Positions 1 to 8,974 of a DNA stretch of 64,000 bases are shown here, piece after piece. The first letter of the stretch is position 1. Every line of letters starts with the position of its first letter. A program made the translations under genes and the position numbers. The stretch covers positions 248,001 through 312,000 of the forward strand of contig NZ_JARANZ010000004.1 of the NCBI RefSeq assembly GCF_029889905.1, written 5' to 3'. The notes under the pieces were generated by a model that worked only from the letters and a program-made list of their open reading frames with translations, did not search any database and was not told where the DNA came from. The DNA comes from Chromohalobacter sp. 11-W (GTDB taxonomy: Bacteria > Pseudomonadota > Gammaproteobacteria > Pseudomonadales > Halomonadaceae).

Positions 1-2
1 GT

Positions 3-1037
3 CAGGGGCTCGAGCTCCCTGAGGTGCAGCGTTTGGCCGGCGAGGGGCTGGGCTATCGGCGTCGCGCGCGCCTGGGCGTCAAATGCGATGCCGAGGGCAC
101 GCCGCATCTCGGCTTTCGCGCCCGGGGCAGCGAGCATCTGATCGATATCGACACCTGCATGGTGCTCGAGCCTGTACTCGCGGACTTGATCGCCCCGCTG
201 CGCGAATGCCTGACCACTCTGGAGGCGCCACGACGCGTCGGCCACATCGAATTGCTCGCCACTGCCGAAGGCGCCTGTGTGGTGATACGTCAGTTGCGCG
301 ATGTGCCCGGTGACGAAACCCGCTGGCAACGTTTCGCCGCCGAACGCGACATCACGCTGATCTGGCAGGTGGGGCGCGAGTCGCCCACCCGGCGTTGGCT
401 GCATGCGCCGTTTGGCGAGACGCTACACGTCACGCTGGCGCTGGACGACACCACCTTGCAACTAGGGTGCGCGCCGGGCGATTTCCTGCAGATCAACGCC
501 GAGGTCAATGCCCAGTTGGTGCGTACGGCACTACACTGGCTTGCACCACGAGGGCACGAACGGGTGCTCGACCTGTTCGCCGGCGTGGGCAATTTCACCC
601 TGGCGCTATCGCCGCATGTGGCCGCGATCAGTGGCATCGAAGGTAGCCCGGCGATGGTCGAGCGTCTTGCCGACAATGCGCGCCGCGCCGGTTTGCACCA
701 TGTCGAGGCACATCAGGCCGATCTGACCACGCGAATGCCCGATGTCGACGATGTCGATTGGGCCGTGCTCGACCCGCCGCGTGGCGGTGCCGAAGCGCTG
801 TGTCGGGGGCTTGCCGAGCATCCGGTGGAAAAGGTGCTGTATGTCTCGTGCGATCCCGCCGCGCTGGCGCGGGATACGGCACATCTTGTGCAAGGTGGCT
901 ACCGCATCGAACGTGCCGCGGTGGTCGATATGTTTCCGCACACCGCGCACTTGGAGTCCATGCTGTTGCTGACCCGCGAGTTATCGCGCGGTCGATCCAT
1001 GTCCGCAGAAAGGGAAGATCATGGTCAAGGTCCGTGA
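3..1037 (+). CDS. rlmD: 23S rRNA (uracil-1939-C5)-methyltransferase RlmD, 5' end cut by the window
   Basis: SAM-dependent RNA methyltransferase that makes m5U1939 in 23S rRNA. The frame is open to the window edge, so roughly the first 100 residues (TRAM domain and three of the four Fe-S cysteines) lie outside; the fourth probable cluster Cys is in DIDTCMVLEP (about nt 150-180). SAM-binding VLDLFAGVGNFTLAL is near nt 568, the DPPRGG motif near nt 772 and the catalytic cysteine motif VSCDP near nt 844. A GTG at 24 is only an internal valine, not the start. The 3' end overlaps relA by 17 bp, the same neighbour order as in E. coli. Confidence 0.95.
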   Translation, partial: QGLELPEVQRLAGEGLGYRRRARLGVKCDAEGTPHLGFRARGSEHLIDIDTCMVLEPVLADLIAPLRECLTTLEAPRRVGHIELLATAEGACVVIRQLRDVPGDETRWQRFAAERDITLIWQVGRESPTRRWLHAPFGETLHVTLALDDTTLQLGCAPGDFLQINAEVNAQLVRTALHWLAPRGHERVLDLFAGVGNFTLALSPHVAAISGIEGSPAMVERLADNARRAGLHHVEAHQADLTTRMPDVDDVDWAVLDPPRGGAEALCRGLAEHPVEKVLYVSCDPAALARDTAHLVQGGYRIERAAVVDMFPHTAHLESMLLLTRELSRGRSMSAEREDHGQGP

Positions 1038-3273
1038 AGACCAACCGCTGACGCCGGCCGGCGAGGTCGATATCGCATTGTGGTTGAAGCGTCTCCAGGA
1101 TGACGTCGTGCTGCGCGATACCGAGGAGATGCGCCAGGCCTGCGAACTTGCCCGGCATCTGGCCTATAACGCCGAGAAACCGCACCACAACTGGGCCGAA
1201 CCGGCCTCGAGCTTCCGCACCGGCCTGGAAATGGCCGATATTCTCGGCGAACTCAAGCTCGATCAGTCGATTCTCGAGGCGGCGGTACTGTACCGCGTGG
1301 TACGCGAGGGGTTGATCACGCTGGAGGCCATCGAGAAGCGCTTCGGCGCGGAAGTGGCCTCGCTGATCGACGGCGTGTTGCACATGGCGGCGATCAGCCA
1401 ACTGCAGGCGCCGCGTCAGGGGTTATCGCAGCACAATCAGCAGGAAAACCTGCGCAAGATGCTGGTGGCGATGGTCGACGATGTGCGCGTTGCCTTGATC
1501 AAGATCGCCGAGCGTACCTGTGCGCTGCGCATGGTGCGCGACGCGCCGCGCGACAAGCGTCTGCGGGTGGCGCGCGAGGTCTTCGATATCTACGCACCGC
1601 TGGCCCACCGTCTGGGTATCGGGCAGCTCAAGTGGGAGCTCGAGGACCTGTCGTTCCGCTATCTGCAAGAGAGCGACTACAAGGCCATCGCCAAGCAGCT
1701 GGCCGAGAAACGCCTCGACCGCGACCGCTACATCCATGACGTGGTGGAAACCATCAAGGGATTGCTCGATCAGCAAGGCATCAAGCAATACGATGTCGAC
1801 GGCCGTGCCAAGCATATCTACTCGATCTGGCGCAAGATGCAGCGCAAGCACATCGACTTCTCACAGGTCTACGACGTGCGCGCGGTGCGCATTCTGGTGC
1901 CGGAAGTCGCCGACTGCTACACCGCGCTGGGCATCGTGCATTCGAGCTGGCATCACGTGCCGCATGAATTCGACGATTACATCGCCAATCCCAAGCGCAA
2001 TGGCTATCAATCGCTGCACACGGCGGTGATCGGCCCCGAGAACAAGGTGCTGGAGATCCAGATCCGTACCTTCTCCATGCACGAGGAGGCCGAGCTCGGT
2101 GTCTGTGCCCATTGGCGTTACAAGGGCCACGATGTCGACTCGAAAAGCCGCAGCTACGAGGAGAAGATCGCCTGGTTGCGCCAGGTGCTCGAATGGCAGG
2201 AAGAAGTCGGCGAGCTGGGCGACCTGCGCGAGGGCCTGTCCAGCGACGTGGCGCCGGATCGTATCTACGTCTTCACCCCGGATGGCCATGTCATCGACAT
2301 GCCCAAGATCGCCACGCCCATCGACTTCGCCTACCGCGTGCATACCGAGGTCGGCCATCTGTGTCGGGGCGCCAAGGTCGATGGCCGCATCGTGCCGTTG
2401 ACGTATCAGCTTGAAACCGGGCAGCAGGTCGAGATTCTCACCGCGACCAAGGGCGGGCCGAGCCGCGACTGGCTCAATCCCAACCTGGGCTTCGTCAAGA
2501 CCTCGCGGGCGCGGGCCAAGATCCAGGCATGGTTCAAGTACCAGGCGCGCAGTCAGAACATCGAGGAAGGTCGCACCCTGTTCGAGAAGGCGTTTCGGCG
2601 CCTGGACATCGAGGGCGTGGATTTCGACGCCCTGGCGCAAGCCGTCAATTACCAGACGGTCGACGACATGTATGCCGCCATCGGCGGCGGTGATCTGCGC
2701 ATCGGGCAAGTCTTGCACCAGGCGCAGCAACTTTTCGGCGATACCGACGATCAAGAGCAGCTCGACCGCCTGCTGGCCAAGCCGGGGCGCTCGTCCAAAG
2801 CGGCGGTGGACGACATTACCGTGCTCGGCGTCGGCAACCTCAAGACCTCGATGGCCAATTGCTGTCACCCGGTACCCGGCGATCAGATCGTCGGCTATAT
2901 CACCCAGGGGCGTGGCGTCACTATCCACCGTCAGGATTGCCCCAATATTCTGCAGCTACGTGCCGAGGAGCCGCGACGCATCGTCGATGTCGAGTGGGGC
3001 AACGCCAGCGCTCAGTACCCGGTGGATATCGAGATCGAAGCCTGGGACCGCTCGGGATTGCTGCGCGATGTCACGCACATTCTCACCAGTGATCGTATCA
3101 ATGTGCTGTCGGTCAATACGCTGACCGATAAGCACGACAACCTGGCACGTATGAAGATCACCCTGGAAGTCGATGGCCTCGAGGCCTTGGAGCGCATCTT
3201 TTCGCGAATTCAGCAGCTCCCCAACGTCATCGACGTCAAGCGGCTGCGCAGTGGAGGAGGCAAGACGGCATGA
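1021..3273 (+). CDS. relA: GTP pyrophosphokinase RelA, (p)ppGpp synthetase I
   Basis: Ribosome-associated stringent-response enzyme that transfers pyrophosphate from ATP to GTP/GDP during amino-acid starvation. At 750 aa it has full RelA length. The N-terminal hydrolase-like domain (about 60-160) lacks the HD and ED metal ligands of SpoT (LYRVVREG in place of HDVVEDT), marking a synthetase-only RelA. The synthetase domain carries GYQSLHTAV (about 329) and EIQIRT (about 344); a TGS domain starts at VFTPDG (about 417); a C-terminal ACT domain follows (about 670-745). It overlaps rlmD upstream and shares ATGA with mazG downstream, so the three are probably co-transcribed. Confidence 0.97.
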   Translation: MVKVREDQPLTPAGEVDIALWLKRLQDDVVLRDTEEMRQACELARHLAYNAEKPHHNWAEPASSFRTGLEMADILGELKLDQSILEAAVLYRVVREGLITLEAIEKRFGAEVASLIDGVLHMAAISQLQAPRQGLSQHNQQENLRKMLVAMVDDVRVALIKIAERTCALRMVRDAPRDKRLRVAREVFDIYAPLAHRLGIGQLKWELEDLSFRYLQESDYKAIAKQLAEKRLDRDRYIHDVVETIKGLLDQQGIKQYDVDGRAKHIYSIWRKMQRKHIDFSQVYDVRAVRILVPEVADCYTALGIVHSSWHHVPHEFDDYIANPKRNGYQSLHTAVIGPENKVLEIQIRTFSMHEEAELGVCAHWRYKGHDVDSKSRSYEEKIAWLRQVLEWQEEVGELGDLREGLSSDVAPDRIYVFTPDGHVIDMPKIATPIDFAYRVHTEVGHLCRGAKVDGRIVPLTYQLETGQQVEILTATKGGPSRDWLNPNLGFVKTSRARAKIQAWFKYQARSQNIEEGRTLFEKAFRRLDIEGVDFDALAQAVNYQTVDDMYAAIGGGDLRIGQVLHQAQQLFGDTDDQEQLDRLLAKPGRSSKAAVDDITVLGVGNLKTSMANCCHPVPGDQIVGYITQGRGVTIHRQDCPNILQLRAEEPRRIVDVEWGNASAQYPVDIEIEAWDRSGLLRDVTHILTSDRINVLSVNTLTDKHDNLARMKITLEVDGLEALERIFSRIQQLPNVIDVKRLRSGGGKTA

Positions 3274-4112
3274 GCGAGGCATCCGCGCGTTACGGGCTCG
3301 ACGATCTTTTGACGTTGATGGCGGTGTTGCGGGACAGCGATCAAGGTTGCCCCTGGGACGTCAAGCAGGACTGGGACAGCATCGTCCCGCACACTCTGGA
3401 GGAGGCCTACGAGGTGGCCGATGCCATCGAGCGCCGGGCCTTCGACGAGCTGCCCGGCGAGTTGGGCGATTTACTCTTTCAGGTCGTCTACTATAGCCAG
3501 TTCGCGCGGGAGGAAGGGCGCTTCGATTTTCACGCTGTCGTCGACGTGCTGACCGCCAAGATGGTGGCGCGCCATCCGCATGTCTTCCCCGAAGGAACGC
3601 TTGACTCGCGGCGTCCGGTTGGCGTCTCGGCCGACGAGGTCGAAACGGCGGGCGTCAAGACGCGCTGGGAAGCCCTCAAGGCGCAGGAGCGCGAGACCCG
3701 CGAGGCGGTCTCGGTACTCGATGACGTGCCTCGCACGCTGCCGGCGCTGTCGCGTGGTGCCAAGCTTTCCAAGCGCGCCGCGCGGGTCGGCTTCGACTGG
3801 CCCGATGCCCAAGGCGTTTACGACAAGATCCGCGAAGAATTGGCAGAGGTAGAAGAAGCTGCGGATCACCAGGACGCAGACCACGTGCGCGAGGAAATCG
3901 GCGACCTGCTGTTCGCCGTGACCAACTTGGCCAGGCGCTTCGATGTCGACCCCGAACGCGCGCTACGCGAAGCCAATGGCAAGTTCGAGCGCCGTTTTCG
4001 TCATGTGGAGAGTGCGCTGGCGGAGCAGGGCGATTCGCTCGAAGCCTCCTCCCTCGACGAGATGGAGAGCCACTGGCAAGCCGCCAAGCGCGGCGAAACC
4101 TCGGTGTCCTGA
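3270..4112 (+). CDS. mazG: Nucleoside triphosphate pyrophosphohydrolase MazG
   Basis: Hydrolyses (d)NTPs to NMP and pyrophosphate; in E. coli it is linked to lowering ppGpp and cleaning aberrant nucleotides. Two tandem MazG domains are visible: the first with GCPWDVKQ (about 27-34), LEEAYEVADAIE and ELGDLLFQVVYYSQ, the second with EELAEVEEA and EEIGDLLFAVTNLAR (about 185-225), both with the acidic Mg-binding pattern. Length (280 aa) is close to the E. coli protein. Start overlaps the relA stop (ATGA). No mazEF pair lies between relA and mazG here, unlike in E. coli. Confidence 0.95.
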   Translation: MSEASARYGLDDLLTLMAVLRDSDQGCPWDVKQDWDSIVPHTLEEAYEVADAIERRAFDELPGELGDLLFQVVYYSQFAREEGRFDFHAVVDVLTAKMVARHPHVFPEGTLDSRRPVGVSADEVETAGVKTRWEALKAQERETREAVSVLDDVPRTLPALSRGAKLSKRAARVGFDWPDAQGVYDKIREELAEVEEAADHQDADHVREEIGDLLFAVTNLARRFDVDPERALREANGKFERRFRHVESALAEQGDSLEASSLDEMESHWQAAKRGETSVS

Positions 4113-4153
4113 GAGGGAACATCCGTTGTGGGTGTCGGCGTGCCCGGGTAATG

Positions 4154-4183
4154 TAGTCAAGACAACAATAGTCAAGACAACAA
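4154..4183 (+). repeat. Perfect 15-bp tandem repeat upstream of ppc
   Basis: TAGTCAAGACAACAA occurs twice back to back in the 122-bp gap between mazG and ppc. It sits about 52 bp before the ppc start, within the probable leader or promoter of ppc. Function unknown. Confidence 0.8.
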
Positions 4184-4234
4184 CTTGCCATGTCGGTCAC
4201 CGCGATGACCGGCACATCCACCACGGAGGGCATC

Positions 4235-6886
4235 ATGAGTCACGACTTGCATGAATCGCTGCGCGACAACGTCCGCATCCTCGGCGATAGCCTAGGGCGC
4301 ACCATTGCCGATGACCTGGGCGATGGCTTCGTCGATAAGATCGAGACCATTCGCAGCCTGGCCAAGCAAGGGCGTCAGGAAGACAGCGAAGGCCGCCGTG
4401 AATTGATCGAATACCTGCGCGCGCTGCCCGAGCAGGACTTGCTGCCGGTGACGCGTGCCTTCAACCAGTTCCTCAACTTCTCCAATATCGCCGAGCAACA
4501 TTACCGCGCGCGCTTTCGTCGCGTCGAGGACTACAAGCCCGGCACCCAGCCCGATCTCGGCGAACTCTTCGGGCGTATTAGAAGCGCCGGGCACGCGCCG
4601 CGCAAGCTGGTCGAAACACTGGCCGCCATGCGCGTGGAACTGGTGCTCACCGCGCATCCCACCGAGGTCATCCGGCGCACTCTCATCCGCAAGTACGACG
4701 CCATAGACGAGTGCCTGAGCACCATGGAAGGCGCTACCGAGCGTGAGGAAATCGCCGACCGCGCCCGTGGGCGGCTCGAAGAATTGATCGGCCAGGCCTG
4801 GCACACCGATGAGATTCGCCACGAGCGTCCGACGCCGGTGGACGAAGCCAAGTGGGGCTTCGCGGTGATCGAGAACTCGCTGTGGCAGGCGGTGCCCGAT
4901 TTTCATCGTGAGCTGGATGACCTGTTGCTGGCCTCGGCCGGTGAACGCTTGCCGTTGGATGCCGCGCCCCTGCGCTTCGCTTCGTGGATGGGCGGGGATC
5001 GTGACGGCAACCCCAACGTCACCGGGCGGGTCACCGAGGAAGTCTTGCTGCTGGGCCGCTGGATGGCCGCCGATCTCTACGCGCGTGACCTGTTGCGTCT
5101 CAAGTCGGAGCTCTCGATGTGGAAGGCCAACGGCGCGTTGCGCGCCGAGGTCGGCAGTGATCCCGAGCCGTATCGCGCCTTGCTCAAGCGCTTGCTGGCA
5201 CGGGTCGAGGCGACGCGCGATTGGGCCAAGGCGCGTCTCGACGGGCGCCCCTTCGACAGCAATATCCCCATCATCGAAACGCGCGATCAGCTTTATGCGC
5301 CGTTGTTGTCCTGCTATCGCTCGTTGTGTGACGTGGGCCTGGATACCATCGCCAATGGCAGCCTGCTGGATACTCTGCGGCGGGTGGCGGTGTTCGGCGT
5401 CTCGCTGACCAAGTTGGATATTCGTCAGGAATCCAGTCGTCATGCCCAGGTCTTCGACGAGTTGAGCGATTGCCTGGGCTTGGGCCACTACCGCGACTGG
5501 GATGAAGAACAGCGCCAGGCTTTCCTGCTCGAGGAACTGGAATCGCCACGCCCGTTGATTCCTCGGCGCTGGGATTGTTCGGCGGAAACCCGTGAGGTTA
5601 TCGATACCTTCCGCGTCATCGCGCGCGAGCACCGCGAAGCGCTGGGTACCTACGTCATCTCCATGGCGGGGCAGCCGTCCGACGTGCTGGCGGTGGCGCT
5701 TTTGATGAAGGAAGTCGGCGGCGACATGCACCTGCCCATCGCGCCGTTGTTCGAGACGCTCGACGATCTCAATCGCGCTGGCGACGTCATTGCCCGGTTA
5801 CTGTCATTGCCGGGGTACCGGCGCATGGCCGGCGATGGCCAGGAAGTCATGATCGGCTATTCGGACTCGGCCAAGGACGCCGGTCAGTTGGCCGCCGCCT
5901 GGGCTCAGTACCGTGCCCAGGAACAACTGGTCGGCATCTGCCGCGAGCACGGCGTCGCATTGACGCTGTTCCATGGGCGTGGCGGTACCGTGGGGCGTGG
6001 CGGCGGTCCGGCGCATGCGGCGATCCTCTCGCAGCCGCCGGGCTCGGTGAACGGTAGCTTGCGCGTCACCGAGCAGGGCGAAATGATCCGTTTCAAGTTC
6101 GGTCAGCCGGATATCGCCCTGCGCTCGATGGAGATCTACGCCTGTGCGGTGCTCGAAGCCACGCTGCTGCCACCACCCGACCCCGAACCGGTGTGGCGCG
6201 AGGAAATGGACCGGCTGTCCGATATCGCGCATCGCGCCTACGTCGGCGTGGTGCGCGAGGACCCCGACTTCGTCCCCTATTTCCGCTCGGTAACGCCGGA
6301 AAGCGCGCTCGGCCGCCTGCCGCTGGGATCGCGCCCGGCGAAGCGTCGCCAAGAAGGCGGCGTGGAGTCGCTGCGCGCGATTCCCTGGATCTTCGCCTGG
6401 ACCCAAACGCGCCTCATGCTGCCGGCTTGGTTGGGCAGTGGCGAAGCCTTCGCCACGCGTCTTGCCGAACCCGACGGCCGCGAGCGCCTGCGTGACATGC
6501 GCGCGCGCTGGCCGTTCTTCGGCACTTATCTGGATATGCTCGAAATGCTGCTGGCCAAGGCCGATCCGGACATCGCCGCGTATTACGAGCGCCGCCTGGT
6601 CGACGAACCGGCGCTGCAAGCCCTGGGCAAGTCGCTGCGCAATCGCTTGTCGCATCTGGAAACGGCGCTGCTGGATATCCTCGACCAGGATGAACTGCTC
6701 GAGCACACGCCGCTGATTCGCCAGGCCATTGAGGTGCGTAACCCCTATATCGATCCCTTGCATGGCTTGCAGGCGGAGCTTCTACAGCGTAATCGCGACG
6801 CCGACGGCGCGATCAGCCCCGAGCTGTCGCGGGCATTGATGGTGACCATGGCGGGCATCGCGGCAGGGCTGCGCAACACTGGGTGA
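4235..6886 (+). CDS. ppc: Phosphoenolpyruvate carboxylase
   Basis: Carboxylates PEP with bicarbonate to oxaloacetate, the anaplerotic entry to the TCA cycle. The 883-aa form matches the usual family length. The catalytic His motif LTAHPTEV is at about 138, GYSDSAKDAG at about 540 and the P-loop-like FHGRGGTVGRGGGPAH at about 579; the C-terminus ends in the typical MVTMAGIAAGLRNTG. An upstream in-frame ATG at 4190 would add 15 residues, but the GGAGG at 4225-4229 sits correctly before 4235 and residues from there align with the E. coli N-terminus. Monocistronic, convergent with benE. Confidence 0.96.
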   Translation: MSHDLHESLRDNVRILGDSLGRTIADDLGDGFVDKIETIRSLAKQGRQEDSEGRRELIEYLRALPEQDLLPVTRAFNQFLNFSNIAEQHYRARFRRVEDYKPGTQPDLGELFGRIRSAGHAPRKLVETLAAMRVELVLTAHPTEVIRRTLIRKYDAIDECLSTMEGATEREEIADRARGRLEELIGQAWHTDEIRHERPTPVDEAKWGFAVIENSLWQAVPDFHRELDDLLLASAGERLPLDAAPLRFASWMGGDRDGNPNVTGRVTEEVLLLGRWMAADLYARDLLRLKSELSMWKANGALRAEVGSDPEPYRALLKRLLARVEATRDWAKARLDGRPFDSNIPIIETRDQLYAPLLSCYRSLCDVGLDTIANGSLLDTLRRVAVFGVSLTKLDIRQESSRHAQVFDELSDCLGLGHYRDWDEEQRQAFLLEELESPRPLIPRRWDCSAETREVIDTFRVIAREHREALGTYVISMAGQPSDVLAVALLMKEVGGDMHLPIAPLFETLDDLNRAGDVIARLLSLPGYRRMAGDGQEVMIGYSDSAKDAGQLAAAWAQYRAQEQLVGICREHGVALTLFHGRGGTVGRGGGPAHAAILSQPPGSVNGSLRVTEQGEMIRFKFGQPDIALRSMEIYACAVLEATLLPPPDPEPVWREEMDRLSDIAHRAYVGVVREDPDFVPYFRSVTPESALGRLPLGSRPAKRRQEGGVESLRAIPWIFAWTQTRLMLPAWLGSGEAFATRLAEPDGRERLRDMRARWPFFGTYLDMLEMLLAKADPDIAAYYERRLVDEPALQALGKSLRNRLSHLETALLDILDQDELLEHTPLIRQAIEVRNPYIDPLHGLQAELLQRNRDADGAISPELSRALMVTMAGIAAGLRNTG

Positions 6887-6915
6887 GTGCTGCTTCTGCT
6901 TGCGCCGAGCGCTTG

Positions 6916-8094
6916 TCATGACTGGCGGGCGGGCGTCAGCAGCGCCCGGGTCAGCATGCCGCCGACGAGGCCCCAGAACGCGGCGCCGACACCCAGTAGC
7001 ATCACCCCCGAGGCGGTGATGAGAAAGGTGACCAGCGCCGCGTCGCGGTGGGCTGCGTCGTGTAGCGCGTTATGCAGGCTACCGCCGATGGTGGTCAATA
7101 GCGCCAGCCCTGCGATGGCTAGGACCAAGGGGCCAGGCAGGGCGGCAAACAGCGTGCCGATAGAACCGCCGAAGAGCCCCGCCAGCAAGTAGAACGCCCC
7201 CGCGCAAGCGGCGGCCATGTAGCGTCGCTCGGGGTCGGGATGCGCCTCGGGTCCCATGCAGATGGCGGCGGTGATCGCCGCCAGGCAGATCGAGAAACCG
7301 CCCAATGGCGCCAATATTAGCGTCGCCAACCCCGTACAGGCGATCAACGGCGATACCGGTGGCGTATAGCCCGCCGCGCGCAAAGTCGCCACGCCCGGCG
7401 CGTTCTGGGACGCCATGCTGACCACGAATAGCGGAATACCCACGCCGATCAGTGATGACAGCGTAAAGCGTGGCGCGACCGGTTCGGGCATATCGATGGC
7501 CAGCGTGACCTGCGTCGTGTCGATGCCGCCTTGCAGTCCGGCGACGGCCAACCCCGCCAGCAGGACACCCAGTACCGCATAGCGGGGGCAATAGCGCCGC
7601 CCCAACAGATACGCGATGCACATGGCACCCACCAGGGTGAGGTTATCCTCGAGGGAAGCGAACGCCTCGAGCCCGAAACGTAGCAGCACCCCGCCCAGCA
7701 TGGCAGCGGCAAGGGCATGCGGAATGCGTTCCATGAGCCGCGCGAATATCCCCGTTGCTCCACATATCACCATCAGCGCGCCCGAGAACAGGAACACGCC
7801 GATGGCCTCGGCGAGCGTATAGTCGCCAAGGCTCGTTGCCAGTAGCGCCGCGCCGGGAGTCGACCAGGCAGTCAGCACCGGCACGCGATAATAAAGCGAC
7901 AGCCCCAACGAAGTGACGCCCATGCCCAGCCCCAACGTGCTCAGCCAGCCGCCGATCTGCGCAGGGCTGGCGCCGGCGGCCTCGGCCGCCTGAAAGACGA
8001 TCACCGCTGAACTGGCGTAGCTCACCAGCACGGCTACGAATCCCGCCACGATTGCCGAGACGGAAAAATCGCGTAGGAAAAAAGGCTGACCCAT
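6916..8094 (-). CDS. benE: BenE-family benzoate/H+ symporter-like permease
   Basis: Inner-membrane transporter of about 392 aa with 11-12 hydrophobic segments. The N-terminus (FFLRDFSVSAIVAGFVAVLV) and the STPGAALLATSL segment are typical of BenE. An upstream ATG at 8178 exists, but AAGGAG just before 8094 decides for the shorter start. There are no benzoate-degradation genes nearby, so the true substrate could be another aromatic or related acid. Divergent from an XRE-cupin regulator with a shared 320-bp control region, which probably governs it. Confidence 0.88.
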   Translation of the reverse strand: MGQPFFLRDFSVSAIVAGFVAVLVSYASSAVIVFQAAEAAGASPAQIGGWLSTLGLGMGVTSLGLSLYYRVPVLTAWSTPGAALLATSLGDYTLAEAIGVFLFSGALMVICGATGIFARLMERIPHALAAAMLGGVLLRFGLEAFASLEDNLTLVGAMCIAYLLGRRYCPRYAVLGVLLAGLAVAGLQGGIDTTQVTLAIDMPEPVAPRFTLSSLIGVGIPLFVVSMASQNAPGVATLRAAGYTPPVSPLIACTGLATLILAPLGGFSICLAAITAAICMGPEAHPDPERRYMAAACAGAFYLLAGLFGGSIGTLFAALPGPLVLAIAGLALLTTIGGSLHNALHDAAHRDAALVTFLITASGVMLLGVGAAFWGLVGGMLTRALLTPARQS

Positions 8095-8135
8095 GGTGGC
8101 TCCTTGCCCAGGCAGTCGGATGATTTTGGCGTGCT

Positions 8136-8151
8136 GTGCGTTATAACGCAC
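8136..8151. promoter_or_regulatory. Perfect 16-bp palindrome in the benE / XRE-cupin divergent region
   Basis: GTGCGTTATAACGCAC is a perfect inverted repeat 42 bp upstream of the benE start. Its place between benE and a divergent XRE-cupin gene suggests the operator of that regulator (inference). Confidence 0.6.
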
Positions 8152-8185
8152 GATAGCAGCGCCGACGATGACGTACAATTAATCT

Positions 8186-8212
8186 GCAGTGCATTAACCC
8201 GCAGTGCATTAA
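8186..8212. repeat. Two direct copies of GCAGTGCATTAA
   Basis: The 12-mer GCAGTGCATTAA occurs at 8186-8197 and 8201-8212, a 15-bp period, in the same divergent control region. TGCATTAA also resembles -10/-35 flanks, so it may be a second operator or part of overlapping promoters. Confidence 0.55.
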
Positions 8213-8416
8213 TCCACGGTGTAGGCCTTGTCTGAAAAGTCGACGAGCGATGATCAGGCAAGGCAAAAATCGGCGAAAAGACGGAGTTTACAATGGTAAA
8301 TGAGTACTTTGATCGGACTCGCGCACGAGCCAATTTTTAACACAGCATGGTCGAGCGCAGACACTTTTCGGACAGTGCCTTGTCATTCCAAGGACGGTTT
8401 TTCGGAGGTCAGGGAC

Positions 8417-8974
8417 ATGCAGGAACCGACACCGCACATCGCCGCGACACTCAAGACACTGCGCGCCGCGCAAGGTTGGAGCCTGGATCGGGCATCTCGC
8501 GCCACGGGCGTCAGCAAGGCGATGCTGGGGCAGATCGAACGTGGTGAGTCGAGTCCCACCGTGGCGACGTTATGGAAAATCTCGGGGGGGTTCCGAGTGT
8601 CGTTCTCGCTTTTCTTCGAACAGGCTTCGGTCGAGGGCGGCCCCCCGAACAACGCCGCCACGGCGGTATTGGAAGACGCTGCCGCCGGCATGACGGTGAC
8701 CCCGCTCTTCGCTTTCGATCCGGCTCTGCGCTTCGAGATGTTCTTGATCGAGCTGGCACCGGGCGCGTGTAGCGAGTCATCGCCCCACGAGCGTGGCGTG
8801 GTCGAGCACGTCGTGGTACTAGAAGGCGTACTGGATTTGGGTCTCGATGGGACGTGGTATGCCTTCGGCGCTGGTGAGGCACGCCGTTTTGCCGCCGACC
8901 GCGAGCATGGCTATCGCAATCCTGGCGATCATGCGGTGAGCTTTCACGACATCATTCATTACCCGCAGGTTTAG
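8417..8974 (+). CDS. XRE-family transcriptional regulator with C-terminal cupin domain
   Basis: 185-aa regulator. The N-terminal helix-turn-helix spans about 12-60 (LKTLRAAQGWSLDRASRATG, then MLGQIERGESSPTVATLWKI). The C-terminal half is a small cupin sensor domain (RGVVEHVVVLEGVLDLGLDG, about 120-140) that usually binds a small ligand. Start chosen at 8417 because GGAGG at 8404-8408 precedes it; an upstream ATG at 8300 has no such site. Divergent from benE, so likely its local regulator. Its last 23 bp overlap the convergent amiD gene. Confidence 0.88.
   Translation: MQEPTPHIAATLKTLRAAQGWSLDRASRATGVSKAMLGQIERGESSPTVATLWKISGGFRVSFSLFFEQASVEGGPPNNAATAVLEDAAAGMTVTPLFAFDPALRFEMFLIELAPGACSESSPHERGVVEHVVVLEGVLDLGLDGTWYAFGAGEARRFAADREHGYRNPGDHAVSFHDIIHYPQV

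Noticed and set aside
4292-5731. 479-codon minus-strand open frame
   Set aside because: Shadow of ppc with no family features.
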